Shown one piece after another: positions 1 through 9,132 of a stretch of 64,000 nucleotides of DNA. Origin of the DNA: Planctomycetota bacterium (GTDB taxonomy: Bacteria; Planctomycetota; PUPC01; JACPCR01); NCBI GenBank assembly GCA_016179685.1, contig JACPCR010000098.1, positions 1 through 64,000 on the forward strand, written 5' to 3'. The notes under the pieces are model-generated. The model saw only the letters and a program-made list of their open reading frames with translations, ran no database searches and was not told where the DNA came from. The position numbers and the translations under genes were made by a program. Positions within the stretch are counted from its first letter, which is position 1. Each line of letters opens with the position of its first letter.

Positions 1-88
1 GACGCGGCGGCTTTCAATCCTCGACCCGAATGAAATGGCAAGCCGGGAAAGGAAATCAAACACGCCCTCTTGACTCGCTGGTCTTTCC

Positions 89-1184
89 GTGACATTCGAT
101 GGCCGAGGGTCACTACGCTTGAATTATCGAAATCTGCTATGGCTGGCGGTGCTCACGGAAACGACAATCGCGGAGGGGCCGTACTCGTGTGTCGTGCATC
201 CAGAGGCGGGCAAGTTCATCACGGCGATGGCCCTGGGGCCGGAAGGCCATCTCTTCGCCGGCTCCGAGGATCGTGGACTCTACCGATATGATTTCGAAAA
301 GTGGTCTCCCGTTTCTCTCGCCATGCCACACCAGCACCCGGTCGTCTTGGCGAGCACGTCTGAATCCTTGTGGGTAGGCCTCTCCCGCTCCGGTCTAGCG
401 GCCTGGGAAGACCTCGAGGGGTGGAAGGGGCATAACATCTGGGATGGCTTTGCCGGGGGCCGGGTTCAGGCCATGCTGTTCAGCAACGAGGGAACGGCAT
501 GGGTGGGCACGTTTGGTGGACTCTGGAGCTATGACGGCGAGTGGCGCTGCATCAAGACGCGAGTGAATGGAAAGAATTCGCAACCACTTCCCGTCACCTC
601 GATTGAGCAGTGGCAAGGCCGGCTTCTGGTGGGAACATCCTCTGAAGGGGTTTGGGAGATGACCGAAAAGGGCGCTACCCCCTTCATGTCCAAATCGATA
701 TTGGGCCGGAGGGTCTCCGCACTGAAAGCCGGGCCTGGCTCATCGCTCTGGCTTGGCTGTGAGTCCGGGCTTGCAAGGCTGGGGGAGGATGAATGGCGTG
801 CCATTCCGATGCCCGTCCAGCCTCGGACGGAGCAGGAGCGCAGAGTGGCGGTGACACCGGAATCCCAGGCTGTCACGTGCATTCGATTGGCCGAAGATGA
901 CGGTCTCTGGATCGGCACGCGCTGTGGTCCAGGGTCTGTTTTGGCACCATCCCAGGAGTCGTCGCTGGGTTCACGTGAGCACCAGCACAGGCCTGCCTGA
1001 CGCTTACGTGCGAGCGATGGAAATCGGTCCGGACCATCGTGTCTGGGTGGGGACTTACGGCGGCGGTGTCGCGGAGCTGTTCACACCGCACACCGTAATG
1101 AGCCGCCACCCTCGGGAAAGGCAGTGCGCCATGCCGGTCCGAAGCTGGGTGCAAGGAGGCGTGGCGGCGCCGGCACGGACCTGA
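89..1184 (+). pseudogene. Two-component-regulator-type beta-propeller protein, frameshifted
   Basis: The product reads as repeated propeller blades with the pattern LWVGLSRSGLAAW, AWVGTFGGLWSYD, LLVGTSSEGVWE, LWLGCESGLARL and LWIGTR, typical of the sensor propellers of hybrid two-component systems and related periplasmic proteins. The reading frame that starts with GTG at 89 carries these blades to about 915. After that, blade-like sequence (WVHVSTSTGLPDAYVRAMEI, then VWVGTYGGGVAEL) continues in a different frame up to about 1083. One small indel near 912-925 therefore breaks the gene, or there is an assembly error. A stop at 71-73 closes the first frame upstream, and no transmembrane or kinase part follows, so the gene also looks truncated at both ends. 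The exact start and end are uncertain. Confidence 0.6.
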
Positions 1185-1669
1185 CGGCAGTCGTGGTGCA
1201 CCATGCGGGCCCCGCTGGCATCTGTCCCATCTGCTCTCCTGGCAAGGTCGAGGAGTCTGTCGAAGCGACAGCGATGAAGCACCCCATTCGCTGCCGTCTT
1301 GTTCCCTGTTCCCTCCGGCATGTCCACAAACAAGTCCAGGCGGGACACGGTGACGAAAACTACATTGGTGGCAACGGGGGATCGGTCAGACACCAATCGG
1401 CCGGTTCCGAATACGGCTGCCCTTAACAGTCTCTTAATTTCAATCACGTGGCTAACGCTGAAAGCATGAGCCTTGAGCCTTCAGCTTAGAGCGGGCCATG
1501 CCCGCAACCGAAGTGTCAGAGTTTGGTGGTTGGTGGTTGCCAAACCTAGCACCTCGAACGAAGAATCCAGAACCGCGTCTCAAGATCTTCGCGCTTGCCT
1601 GCGCCGGGGCTTCGGCAGGCAAGCCCGCCTGCGGAGGTCATCCGGCGGAGAAGTGACAGCACGGGAGGA
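1185..1669. other. Intergenic gap with one strong hairpin
   Basis: No convincing gene was seen. The stretch separates the broken propeller gene from the 3' end of the minus-strand WD40 gene. It contains a hairpin at 1593-1624 and, close to the WD40 stop, a GCGGAGAAGTGACA-type string near 1643. A similar string (GCGGAGAAGTGACACC) lies just beyond the 3' end of the minus-strand gene at 12884, so it may be a short dispersed repeat associated with gene ends. Confidence 0.5.
1593..1624. repeat. 10-bp perfect-stem hairpin
   Basis: GCTTGCCTGC at 1593-1602 is the exact reverse complement of GCAGGCAAGC at 1615-1624, with a 12-nt GC-rich loop. It lies about 45 bases beyond the 3' end of the minus-strand WD40 gene and could help end its transcript. 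There is no T-run, so I do not call it an intrinsic terminator. Confidence 0.55.
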
Positions 1670-4042
1670 CTATTCCGGGCCGGGCAGGGGCCGGCCCTTA
1701 GCTTTTCCGGGGCCTGGCGGCGGCGGCGGCCCCTGATGCCTCTGAAGGTCCTCCCGGGCGGACTTCGTGTACGGACTGTTGGGATACTTTTCGACCAGCT
1801 CCTGGTAGTATTTTTCTGCCTCGGCCCGCTTCTTGTTCAGCAGGAAGCTGCGGAAAAGCGAATAGACCTTCTTGGCATCCTTCTCGGGGTCCTGACGCGC
1901 CTCCTCTTCGCCGCCGGCCACGACCGCCTGAGCGATGTCCAGCGGCCAGAGTCGCACGCTACCTTGATCGTGGCCCGTGGCCAGCAGCGTCCCGTCCGGG
2001 CTGCATTCGAGGGCAGTGACGGCCCACCCGCTCGTTTCCCGGTGGGTGCTGACGGGCCGGGCGGGCCGGGCCGTCTCGTAGAGGTACACGCTGTCGTGGT
2101 TCTCCAGCGACACGGCGAGATAGCGGTCGCCGCGACAGAAGCGGATGGACACGGGCGCTCCCGCCACCCCGATGCGCTGGGAGAGCTTGCCAGTCTCCCG
2201 GCTGAGGATCAGGACTTCGTTGCCGGCCTGGGGAGCGACGGCGACCCATTTAGCATTCGGGCTCAGGTCGAAATCCCGCGCGGGCTTCGGCGTCGCAAAA
2301 GGGGCCTCGGCCTTCCATCCGGGCATCGCATAGCTTTGGAACTCGCCGGTGGAGAGGAGCGCGACGAGAATTTTGCCGTTGCCGGAAGCGGCGATGCGGG
2401 TGGCCTTCACGGGGCCGGTTGATGCGGACTCCGATGCCCCCAGCTCGAGGTTCCAGACCCTGGGGATGCCGCTGGCGATTTCGATGCCGCGGACACCGTC
2501 AGCCATGACGAACAGGGCCTGACGAATCTCCGGAAGACGCCGCAGGGTGGCCGTCGTCAACGGGTCCCAGATTCGGAGGCCACTGGAATCGGAGGCGACG
2601 GATGCCAGGGTGTCGTCCTTCAGGAAGAAAGCGGATAGGACCGACCCCTGGTGTCCCTTATAAGTTCGGGCCAGCTCGCCGGACGCCGTGAGCCAGAGGT
2701 TGATCTCCCGGCCGCCTTCCGCGAGGCTCGCCAGGTAACGGCTGTCCTGCCGGAACGCAAGGTGAGTGACCGGCGCCGTGTGTTTTTCCGGCGACAGTTT
2801 CTGGTATCCGAGCAAGTCCTCGGCCACCGTCTCTGTGTCCTCTTGCACCTGCTCCTCGGGGACCCAGCCTTCATAGGAGGCTTCTGGTGTTCGGACTTCG
2901 ACCAGGGCCATTTCGTTCTTGACGCTCTTCCGGAGCATGGGCTGGCCGCGTCGCACGACGACCACGGTCTCCTCTCCGTTCTTGACCTCCAGCTCCTCGG
3001 GCAGCGACCGCACGATGGTGGTGGCGCGGCGAGAGGGGCTTCCGTTCGGCTCGCTGGGGGCCGCCGGCCCGGGACTGGCGGTGGAGGGGAGGAGGGACCG
3101 GAGCTTGTGCCGGAAGCTCAACGCCAGGAGGGCAAGGAGGACGACGGCGGCGACGCCTCCGGCCAGTTTCAACATCGGGACGTATCGCTGGCGAAACCGC
3201 TCGGCCGCCGAAACGGGCTTCTGCCCGACGCGATAGCCGCAGAATTCGCAGGACGTCTGCGTGGGCTCGAAGGCCTTTCCGCACTGCGGGCAGGAGGACT
3301 GAGCTCTGGCCACCGGCTTGAAGCCGATGGAGGAGGAAGCCTCCTCCGGAGGTGGAGCGGAGGGAGCGGGGGCCGGGGCTGTCGAGTGCGCCGGGCCGCG
3401 GAGGACCGTCCGCGGCTCACCCGCAGGCCTCTGCTGCGCTGACGTCCGGGTCACTGTCCGTGTCTCTTCCGTCGGAGGCTCTTCCTCCGGTCCGGGGCTC
3501 GACTTCGGCGGCTTGGCCGGCGGAGCGGAATCGGGCGAATCGTCGTCCAGCAGGCTGATGGTGGTGGGGATCACCTGGGGCGCTTCATCGCCGCCAACGT
3601 TCGAGAGAAAGCCTTCGACAGCCTTCGCCGGAATCTGTTTCTCCTTGCCGAAATCCAGCGACCATTGGTCCGTCTCGTCCGCGGCCTCTGCAGGTTCGGT
3701 CCCGGCCTCCGCGGGCTCATCCTCGATCTCGGGCGGGGGCGGCGCGGCATCCGGCCGGGCGGCTTCCAGGGGCGAGAGCGGCTCGAGGGCGGAGGCGGAT
3801 GGCGGCCTCGATTTCTTTTTTTTCTTCTCGTGCGGCCGCGTCAACGCAGAATCGAGCCGGGTGCAGGGTATTCCGGGCGACGAGCTGACGACGAAACGGC
3901 GGTGGCACTTGTCGCACCGGACTTTCTTGCCGGCGAGGGCTTCATCGAGCCAGAACTTCCGCTGGCAGTCCTCGTAGGGGCACTCGACGCAAATCTGGCC
4001 CTCCGTGGGGCCCGGACCTTCTGAACGGCGGGAATCAGCCAT
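1670..4042 (-). CDS. Zinc-finger / WD40-repeat membrane protein
   Basis: A 790-residue mosaic protein of unknown role. Residues 18-46 hold a Cys-rich finger (C18, C21, C26, then C43-x2-C46) like those at the N-terminus of many planctomycete regulators. A long Pro/Glu/Ala-rich linker follows. A second zinc ribbon (CPQCGKAF...CEFCGYRVG) lies near residues 250-275, and a transmembrane helix (LAGGVAAVVLLALLALSF) near 290-311. WD40-like repeats (GHQGSVLSAFF, LWPLDIAQ and others) run from about 425 to 705, and a short TPR-like helical pair (KKVYSLFRSFLLNKKRAEAE) precedes a Pro-rich tail. The topology suggests the zinc fingers and the propeller lie on opposite sides of the membrane. The cysteine pattern resembles that at the start of the kinase gene at 52904-56311. 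The start is ATG at 4042. The domain layout is clear; the function is not. Confidence 0.85.
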   Translation of the reverse strand: MADSRRSEGPGPTEGQICVECPYEDCQRKFWLDEALAGKKVRCDKCHRRFVVSSSPGIPCTRLDSALTRPHEKKKKKSRPPSASALEPLSPLEAARPDAAPPPPEIEDEPAEAGTEPAEAADETDQWSLDFGKEKQIPAKAVEGFLSNVGGDEAPQVIPTTISLLDDDSPDSAPPAKPPKSSPGPEEEPPTEETRTVTRTSAQQRPAGEPRTVLRGPAHSTAPAPAPSAPPPEEASSSIGFKPVARAQSSCPQCGKAFEPTQTSCEFCGYRVGQKPVSAAERFRQRYVPMLKLAGGVAAVVLLALLALSFRHKLRSLLPSTASPGPAAPSEPNGSPSRRATTIVRSLPEELEVKNGEETVVVVRRGQPMLRKSVKNEMALVEVRTPEASYEGWVPEEQVQEDTETVAEDLLGYQKLSPEKHTAPVTHLAFRQDSRYLASLAEGGREINLWLTASGELARTYKGHQGSVLSAFFLKDDTLASVASDSSGLRIWDPLTTATLRRLPEIRQALFVMADGVRGIEIASGIPRVWNLELGASESASTGPVKATRIAASGNGKILVALLSTGEFQSYAMPGWKAEAPFATPKPARDFDLSPNAKWVAVAPQAGNEVLILSRETGKLSQRIGVAGAPVSIRFCRGDRYLAVSLENHDSVYLYETARPARPVSTHRETSGWAVTALECSPDGTLLATGHDQGSVRLWPLDIAQAVVAGGEEEARQDPEKDAKKVYSLFRSFLLNKKRAEAEKYYQELVEKYPNSPYTKSAREDLQRHQGPPPPPGPGKAKGRPLPGPE

Positions 4043-4065
4043 GGGCGTCTCCTGGGGCGAGCCGC

Positions 4066-5985
4066 TTAGTTTCGTCGAGGATGGCAGCTTGTCAAGCGCA
4101 CGGGCGTCTCGGCGAAGAACCGGTTGAGATCCTGAAGCGCGTCGGCGTTGAGCACAGGGGTGGTCATGAGGAGAATCCAGCGTCCTGCGTCTTCCATGGC
4201 TTGCCAGGTGCCGCGGGCCTGGGCGAGAAGGAACTTATCGGAGTAGAAGCCCGCGAGAGGGGCTTCATGCCGGAGTGCGACCAGGCGCAGGCTGACGAGC
4301 TCCGGGGGACCGTCCGTCTGGGCCTGCTCTGTGGAATGATAGTCGGCGGGTCCGCAGCGCAGCTTGGCCTCGAGGCCGAGGCAGCGGTGGGCGATGCGGG
4401 CTCGTGCCCCTTCAAGGGTGTCCCGGAGAGCCGGAAGGATTTCGCCGTTGAAAGTGAAATCGAGGTAGGGGGTGCGGCGCTGCCCGGCGAAGGCCTGGAC
4501 GGCTTCGTGGAGGACGGCTGCGTACACGGCCGCGGCGTCTCCGCCCGATCGCGCCGCCTGCACGGCCAGGGGCGCGCGATCGGCCACGGAGTCGAAGTAC
4601 AGGGTCCAGCAGCCGAAGCGGGCCTGATGGGGCGAGGCCTCCGGCCAAGGTACGGGATTGGCCGAGAGACGGAGGTCGCGGGCGTATTTCTTGTAGGCCT
4701 CGACGGCGGGCTGGCCGGCGAACGTGATGTCCGCGAGACAGGCATAGGCGGCGACGAGGCGCTCCCAGCCGAGGAAGAGCGCGCCCGAGGCCTCGAGGCT
4801 CGGCTCGGGGATGCGGAGGCGAAGGACGGGGTGTTCGGCCGCGAGGCGCTCCAGTCCATCGGGCGTCTCCGAGGGCGTCTCGAGGGCGATGACGAGAAGG
4901 GGCGATTCCATGCCCGGCAGCGGGCCGGCCCCGGCGGCTTCTACAGAAAAGATGAGGAAGCCGCGGCCGCCTTTGCCCAGGCTTTCCTCCACGAGCTGTT
5001 CGACCCAGGGCTCGATCCCGCGCCAGGCGCGGGGTGTCGCCAGAAAAACTTGGTTGCGGCCAGCCCGGACGTGGCCATCGATGGCGGCTGCAAGTTGGAT
5101 GAAAGGGTCCTGCCGGACCGCCAGGCGGCGCTCGGCCGCGGGTGCATTTCTGTGCACGGGATGCAAGGCTTGAATGCCCTCGAGGAGCGGGCGGAGGAGG
5201 CGGCATGCGGGCACAGAGAAGCCAGCCGAGCCTCGGACGGCAAGTGTCAGGGCAGCGGGCCGTATGAAGACACGGGTAGCCGGGGCGCTGAATCGTCCGC
5301 CTGTGTGATTCTGCCCGTCGAGCTGGATGGGGCGGGCAGGGCATCCTCGCGGCCTTGCAAATTGGTCGAGATAGGAACCGGGCAGGGTCATCACCTCGAT
5401 GTGGCCGGACGCGGGGGTCACGCGATGCGCCTGCAAAAGCGAATCAAACCATTCGAGGTGCGTGATGGGCTCTTCGGAGGTCATGCCCATGCTCACGCCG
5501 ATCATGGCCGTGACGCTCAGAAGGGTACGTAGGGCATCCGGCCGAGTGAGGTCGATGCCTTCGAGTGAGGCGGCCTCCCGCAAGATGCGATTGAGCGAAG
5601 CGGGGTCCGTGCTGTCCAGGGGATGGAACGACAGGGCTTGGGACCCCAGGAGGCCGAGGCGTCGGAGGGCATAGACGGTCTGTACGCTGCCGCCCATGCC
5701 AGCCCAGAGGATACGGCGAATGCCCTGGTGGAGCAGGCTTGCGGCCTCTTGCTCGGCCGCCGCGATCTGGTCCGGAGACTCCATGGCCTTCTCGACGCCA
5801 TCGACCCAATCAAGCTTCACGTCGCCAGATTCTCGGGCCAGCTCGGCGGCCGGCCCCCGGCGCTCGATCCACTGGCCGAAAAGGTCCTGGTCGGCCAGAC
5901 CGTTGACCCGGGCCGAGACCTCTTCCGGCAAGGGAGTGATCAGTTGAAACGTTTTCGAGGCAGCCGCCATTGCAACAGGGTCCAA
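4066..5985 (-). CDS. Glucose-6-phosphate isomerase-like sugar-phosphate isomerase
   Basis: The 639-residue protein shows the SIS-domain sugar-phosphate site of phosphoglucose isomerases (GMGGSVQTVYALRRLGLLG near residues 95-115) and the family signature as QNHTGGRFSAPATRVF near 250. In known enzymes this fold interconverts glucose-6-phosphate and fructose-6-phosphate. The length and divergence resemble the Pgi half of bacterial transaldolase/Pgi fusions, but no transaldolase domain is present. The frame opens with TTG at 5985; an ATG at 5970 is an equally good start, as neither has a clear ribosome site. It is divergent from the Mla operon, and the rpe and rpiA genes 5 kb away also serve sugar-phosphate metabolism. 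The strong divergence leaves substrate specificity open. Confidence 0.8.
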   Translation of the reverse strand: MDPVAMAAASKTFQLITPLPEEVSARVNGLADQDLFGQWIERRGPAAELARESGDVKLDWVDGVEKAMESPDQIAAAEQEAASLLHQGIRRILWAGMGGSVQTVYALRRLGLLGSQALSFHPLDSTDPASLNRILREAASLEGIDLTRPDALRTLLSVTAMIGVSMGMTSEEPITHLEWFDSLLQAHRVTPASGHIEVMTLPGSYLDQFARPRGCPARPIQLDGQNHTGGRFSAPATRVFIRPAALTLAVRGSAGFSVPACRLLRPLLEGIQALHPVHRNAPAAERRLAVRQDPFIQLAAAIDGHVRAGRNQVFLATPRAWRGIEPWVEQLVEESLGKGGRGFLIFSVEAAGAGPLPGMESPLLVIALETPSETPDGLERLAAEHPVLRLRIPEPSLEASGALFLGWERLVAAYACLADITFAGQPAVEAYKKYARDLRLSANPVPWPEASPHQARFGCWTLYFDSVADRAPLAVQAARSGGDAAAVYAAVLHEAVQAFAGQRRTPYLDFTFNGEILPALRDTLEGARARIAHRCLGLEAKLRCGPADYHSTEQAQTDGPPELVSLRLVALRHEAPLAGFYSDKFLLAQARGTWQAMEDAGRWILLMTTPVLNADALQDLNRFFAETPVRLTSCHPRRN

Positions 5986-6074
5986 ATAGCCTATCTTGTC
6001 GCGCTTGATTTTAAGGGAAATGGCTGCTCAGGCTCAAGCGGGGTCGCCCGTTCCCTTGGCGGGAATCCCTGGAC

Positions 6075-7613
6075 ATGCGAATCATTCATTGGCGCGAGAT
6101 GCGGTGTCTCTATTTGGCTTGCTCGGCCGCCATGGCCCCGGCCCTTTCGGGCCGGGCCGGGGAGGCCAGTCTCCAACCCTTGGGCAGTTGCCGCAGTGAT
6201 GCCGGCCAGCCGGGCCGGCGTGTGGAATTCCTCTGGCCGATCCTGGAATGGACGACTGGACCGGAAGGACACGAGGAATTCCTGCGGCCGTTGTGGCACT
6301 CGTCGGCCCGGCCCGGCGAAGAGGCCGTCCGATACGACTTCCTCTATCCTATCGTCATTTACCACGCCCGCGGAAACAAGGCCACCGGCTGGCTGTTCCC
6401 CCTGTACTTTCATACCCGGCGGCCCCGGGCGCAGGAAGGCTTCACACGGGATGACGTGCTCTTCCCGGTCCTTTTCAAAGGCCAGGACCGGCACGGCAGG
6501 GGCTACCTGGCGGTGCTGCCCTTCGGCGGGAGGCTGAGAGACATTTTTCTGAAGGACGAGGTGGACATTTACAGCCCGTTCTATATCCGGACTCGCAAGA
6601 AAGACCTGGAGACGCATCACGTGCTGGGGCCCCTCGTGGGCTGGTCCCGGGGTGCGGATACCCACGGCGGGCGGGTGTGGCCGCTCTTCGGCGAACAGAC
6701 GCTCGATGGCAAATGGAGGCGCGGATTCGTCCTCTGGCCCTTCTTGCATTACTACGAGTCGGACCCGGAGTCGGGTAAGGACCAGCGCGGTTTCATTTTC
6801 GTTCCCTTCTTTGCCCGAAGGCGGGAAGGGCACTCGGACCACTGGTCGGTTCTCTTCCCTTTCCTCGGGTATTCGAGAAACCGCCGGACGGGCATCCAGA
6901 AATGGAACGTGCCGTGGCCGCTGCTCGAGGTGACCACGGGAAGAAGCCGCGGCTTCCGCCTCTTTCCCATCTTCGGCCGGAAGAAGAATGCCGAGAGCCA
7001 GAGGCAATTCGCTCTGTGGCCGATCTATCACCGCCTCGAGCGCCGGGACGACAGCTACGCGGAGGCGGGGCGCTGGGTGTTGCCCTTCTACTGGTCCAAG
7101 AGGCGCGTCGCCGTTGAAACGGGGAAGGAAGAGTCCCACTGGCAACTGTGGCCCTTCGCCCGGTCCGAGAGTGGCCCGATGGGGAAGCGGACGGCGCTGC
7201 TGGCCTTGCTGCCGTTCCGGGACCCTGCGGGTGCGGAACGGATTTATGCCCCCTTGTGGGAGCTTCTTGTGGATCAGCAGGATTCCGGGGGCGGCCGGGC
7301 GACGTCGGCTTTCTGGCGACTCTACCGGCACGAGAGGCATGGCGACCGGCGGCTACTCCAGATCGCGCCCCTGTATCGCATGGAGCGGGAGGATGCAGCG
7401 CACTCGAGATGGAGCATCCTGCTCGGCCTCTTGAGCTGCGAACAGTCCGGAGCCGGGCGCGCCTGGCAATTGTTTCACGTGTTCAAATTTGGTAAACGTA
7501 GTGCCGATGCCGGGCCGTCCGTCGAGAGGCCCAAGGAAACCCAGCGGCCACCCGTGGCTGCGGAGATACGGAAGGCCGAAGACTCCCGAGTCGCTCCGGT
7601 GCGCATCCCATGA
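6075..7613 (+). CDS. Aromatic-repeat protein coupled to the Mla operon
   Basis: I do not recognise a named family. The 512 residues consist of tandem units of roughly 25-35 residues, each with an aromatic-proline turn (FLWPILEW, WLFPLYFH, VLFPVLFK, RVWPLFGE, VLWPFLHYY, IFVPFFARR, VLFPFLGY, RLFPIFGRK, ALWPIYHR, QLWPFARS) and polar residues between. This alternation is what a beta-barrel or other repetitive beta sheet would show. The N-terminus (CLYLACSAAMAPALSG) could be a signal peptide if the ATG at 6099 is used. The last codons overlap the mlaE start by 4 nt (ATGA), so the two are translationally coupled. That suggests an envelope role linked to lipid transport. The C-terminal 40 residues are low in aromatics. 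Confidence 0.75.
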   Translation: MRIIHWREMRCLYLACSAAMAPALSGRAGEASLQPLGSCRSDAGQPGRRVEFLWPILEWTTGPEGHEEFLRPLWHSSARPGEEAVRYDFLYPIVIYHARGNKATGWLFPLYFHTRRPRAQEGFTRDDVLFPVLFKGQDRHGRGYLAVLPFGGRLRDIFLKDEVDIYSPFYIRTRKKDLETHHVLGPLVGWSRGADTHGGRVWPLFGEQTLDGKWRRGFVLWPFLHYYESDPESGKDQRGFIFVPFFARRREGHSDHWSVLFPFLGYSRNRRTGIQKWNVPWPLLEVTTGRSRGFRLFPIFGRKKNAESQRQFALWPIYHRLERRDDSYAEAGRWVLPFYWSKRRVAVETGKEESHWQLWPFARSESGPMGKRTALLALLPFRDPAGAERIYAPLWELLVDQQDSGGGRATSAFWRLYRHERHGDRRLLQIAPLYRMEREDAAHSRWSILLGLLSCEQSGAGRAWQLFHVFKFGKRSADAGPSVERPKETQRPPVAAEIRKAEDSRVAPVRIP

Positions 7614-8389
7614 TCGGATTTGTTGAAAGAACAGGCCATCGGGTCCTTCAGGTGGCGAGCCACACCGGCTACGCTGTCCTGCTTGCGGCCGACGGTTTCT
7701 ACTGGGTCCGGTCCGCCTGGCAGAAGCGCGAGGTGATCTTCCAGCAGGTGCTGATCTGCGGTGTACTGAGCCTGCCCGTGGTGCTTCTCGTCGCCATCTT
7801 CAGCGGGATGGTTCTGGCGCTTCAGACGGGGATGGAGATGGCGAAGTTCGGCGTGGAGGGTCAGATCGGCAAGATCGTGGCCGCGTCCATGTGTCGCGAG
7901 ATGGGCCCCATCATGACCGCCATCATCATCGCGGGCCGCGTCGGCTCCGCCATGGCCGCCGAGCTGGGCACCATGAAAGTCAGCGAGGAGATCGATGCCC
8001 TCGAGGTCATGTCCATCAGCCCCGTGCGATTCCTCGTCATGCCGCGGCTTCTGGCCCTGACCCTCATGTGCCCCGTGCTGACGGCCTATGCGGACCTCGT
8101 CGGCACCCTCGGCGGGGCCGTCGTCGGATTCTATCAGCTCCGGATTCCCTATCCGGAGTACTTCCGGAACGCCCTGGACGTCCTGGTGCCCATGGACATC
8201 ATCAGCGGGCTGATCAAGGCCACCGTCTTCGGAGTGGTCATTGCCACGGTCGGGTGCAGCCAGGGCCTCCAGGCCGAGAACGGAGCTGAAGGCGTGGGCC
8301 GGGCCACCCGTAATTCCGTCGTCATCGCCTTCATCCTGGTCATCATCTTCAACTATTTCCTCACGAGCATCACCCGGCACTTCTTTTGA
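7610..8389 (+). CDS. mlaE: MlaE-type ABC transporter permease
   Basis: The 259-residue integral membrane protein matches the MlaE/YrbE permease family in length and in its conserved core: SGMVLALQTGMEM, then REMGPIMTAIIIAGRVGSAM, then MKVSEEIDALEVM and the MPRLLALTLMCPVL segment. In E. coli MlaE is the inner-membrane part of the MlaFEDB complex that moves phospholipids between the membranes. The gene overlaps its neighbours on both sides by 4 nt (ATGA), so it sits inside a tight operon. MlaB is not visible, although a STAS protein, the MlaB fold, is encoded far away at 50459. Confidence 0.95.
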   Translation: MIGFVERTGHRVLQVASHTGYAVLLAADGFYWVRSAWQKREVIFQQVLICGVLSLPVVLLVAIFSGMVLALQTGMEMAKFGVEGQIGKIVAASMCREMGPIMTAIIIAGRVGSAMAAELGTMKVSEEIDALEVMSISPVRFLVMPRLLALTLMCPVLTAYADLVGTLGGAVVGFYQLRIPYPEYFRNALDVLVPMDIISGLIKATVFGVVIATVGCSQGLQAENGAEGVGRATRNSVVIAFILVIIFNYFLTSITRHFF

Positions 8390-9132
8390 TGATCGAATTC
8401 GTCAACGTCCACAAGACACTGGGGGATCGCAAGGTTCTCGATGGCCTCACCTTCCGGGTCGAGCGCGGCGAAACCTTCGTGATTATCGGCCGCAGCGGCT
8501 GCGGCAAGAGCGTCACCTTCAAGCATCTCGTGGGGCTGCTCAAGCCCGACGCGGGATCGATCCGCGTCGAAGGGCAGGAGACGACGCGGTTTCGGCCGCG
8601 GGAGATGCTGGAGCTTCGGCATCGATTTGGCATGTTGTTCCAGTCCGCCGCCCTGCTCAACTGGCTCACCGTCGAGGAAAACGTGGCCTTGCCGCTGAGG
8701 GAGCATACCCGCCTGCCCCCATCCGAAATCCTCTTGCGGGCCCACGCGAAGCTGGACCTGGTTGATCTCCGCGACGCGGCCCGGAAGATGCCTTCGGAGC
8801 TTTCCGGCGGCATGAAGAAGCGGGCCGGGCTCGCCCGCGCCCTCGTGCGCGAGCCCCAGATCGTCCTCTACGACGAGCCGACGGCCGGCCTGGACCCGGT
8901 GATGTCCGCCCGGATCAATCGCCTCGTCCGCGACATGCAGGGTCGGCTCGGCCTGACTTCCATCATGGTCACCCACGACATGGAAAGCGCCTATGCCGTC
9001 GCCGATCGCATCGGCATGCTCTATAACGGCCGGCTGATCGAGGTGGGAACCCCGGATCAAGTCCGGAAAACCCAGAATCCCATCGTCCGGCAGTTTATCA
9101 CCGGGAGCCTCGAGGGGCCCCTGGGTGATTAG
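8386..9132 (+). CDS. mlaF: MlaF-type ABC transporter ATP-binding protein
   Basis: The 248-residue ATPase has all the hallmarks of an ABC subunit: Walker A (GRSGCGKS near residue 38), the Q-loop (FQSAALLNWLTV), the signature LSGGMKKRAGLARAL, Walker B followed by the D-loop (IVLYDEPTAGLDPV) and the H-loop histidine (MVTHDM). The signature LSGGMKKR and the combination with MlaE and MlaD are diagnostic of the Mla/Mce lipid transport class. The start overlaps the mlaE stop by 4 nt. The final residues run to a stop just before a repeat-rich gap. Confidence 0.95.
   Translation: MMIEFVNVHKTLGDRKVLDGLTFRVERGETFVIIGRSGCGKSVTFKHLVGLLKPDAGSIRVEGQETTRFRPREMLELRHRFGMLFQSAALLNWLTVEENVALPLREHTRLPPSEILLRAHAKLDLVDLRDAARKMPSELSGGMKKRAGLARALVREPQIVLYDEPTAGLDPVMSARINRLVRDMQGRLGLTSIMVTHDMESAYAVADRIGMLYNGRLIEVGTPDQVRKTQNPIVRQFITGSLEGPLGD

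Noticed and set aside
4081-5532. 483-residue plus-strand open frame opposite the isomerase
   Set aside because: It is antisense to a protein with clear phosphoglucose-isomerase signatures; no independent evidence.
5991-7340. Long open frame on the minus strand opposite the aromatic-repeat gene (449 residues)
   Set aside because: The composition is Pro/Glu/Arg-rich with no family similarity, and it is fully covered by the plus-strand gene that overlaps mlaE. High GC makes long antisense frames common.
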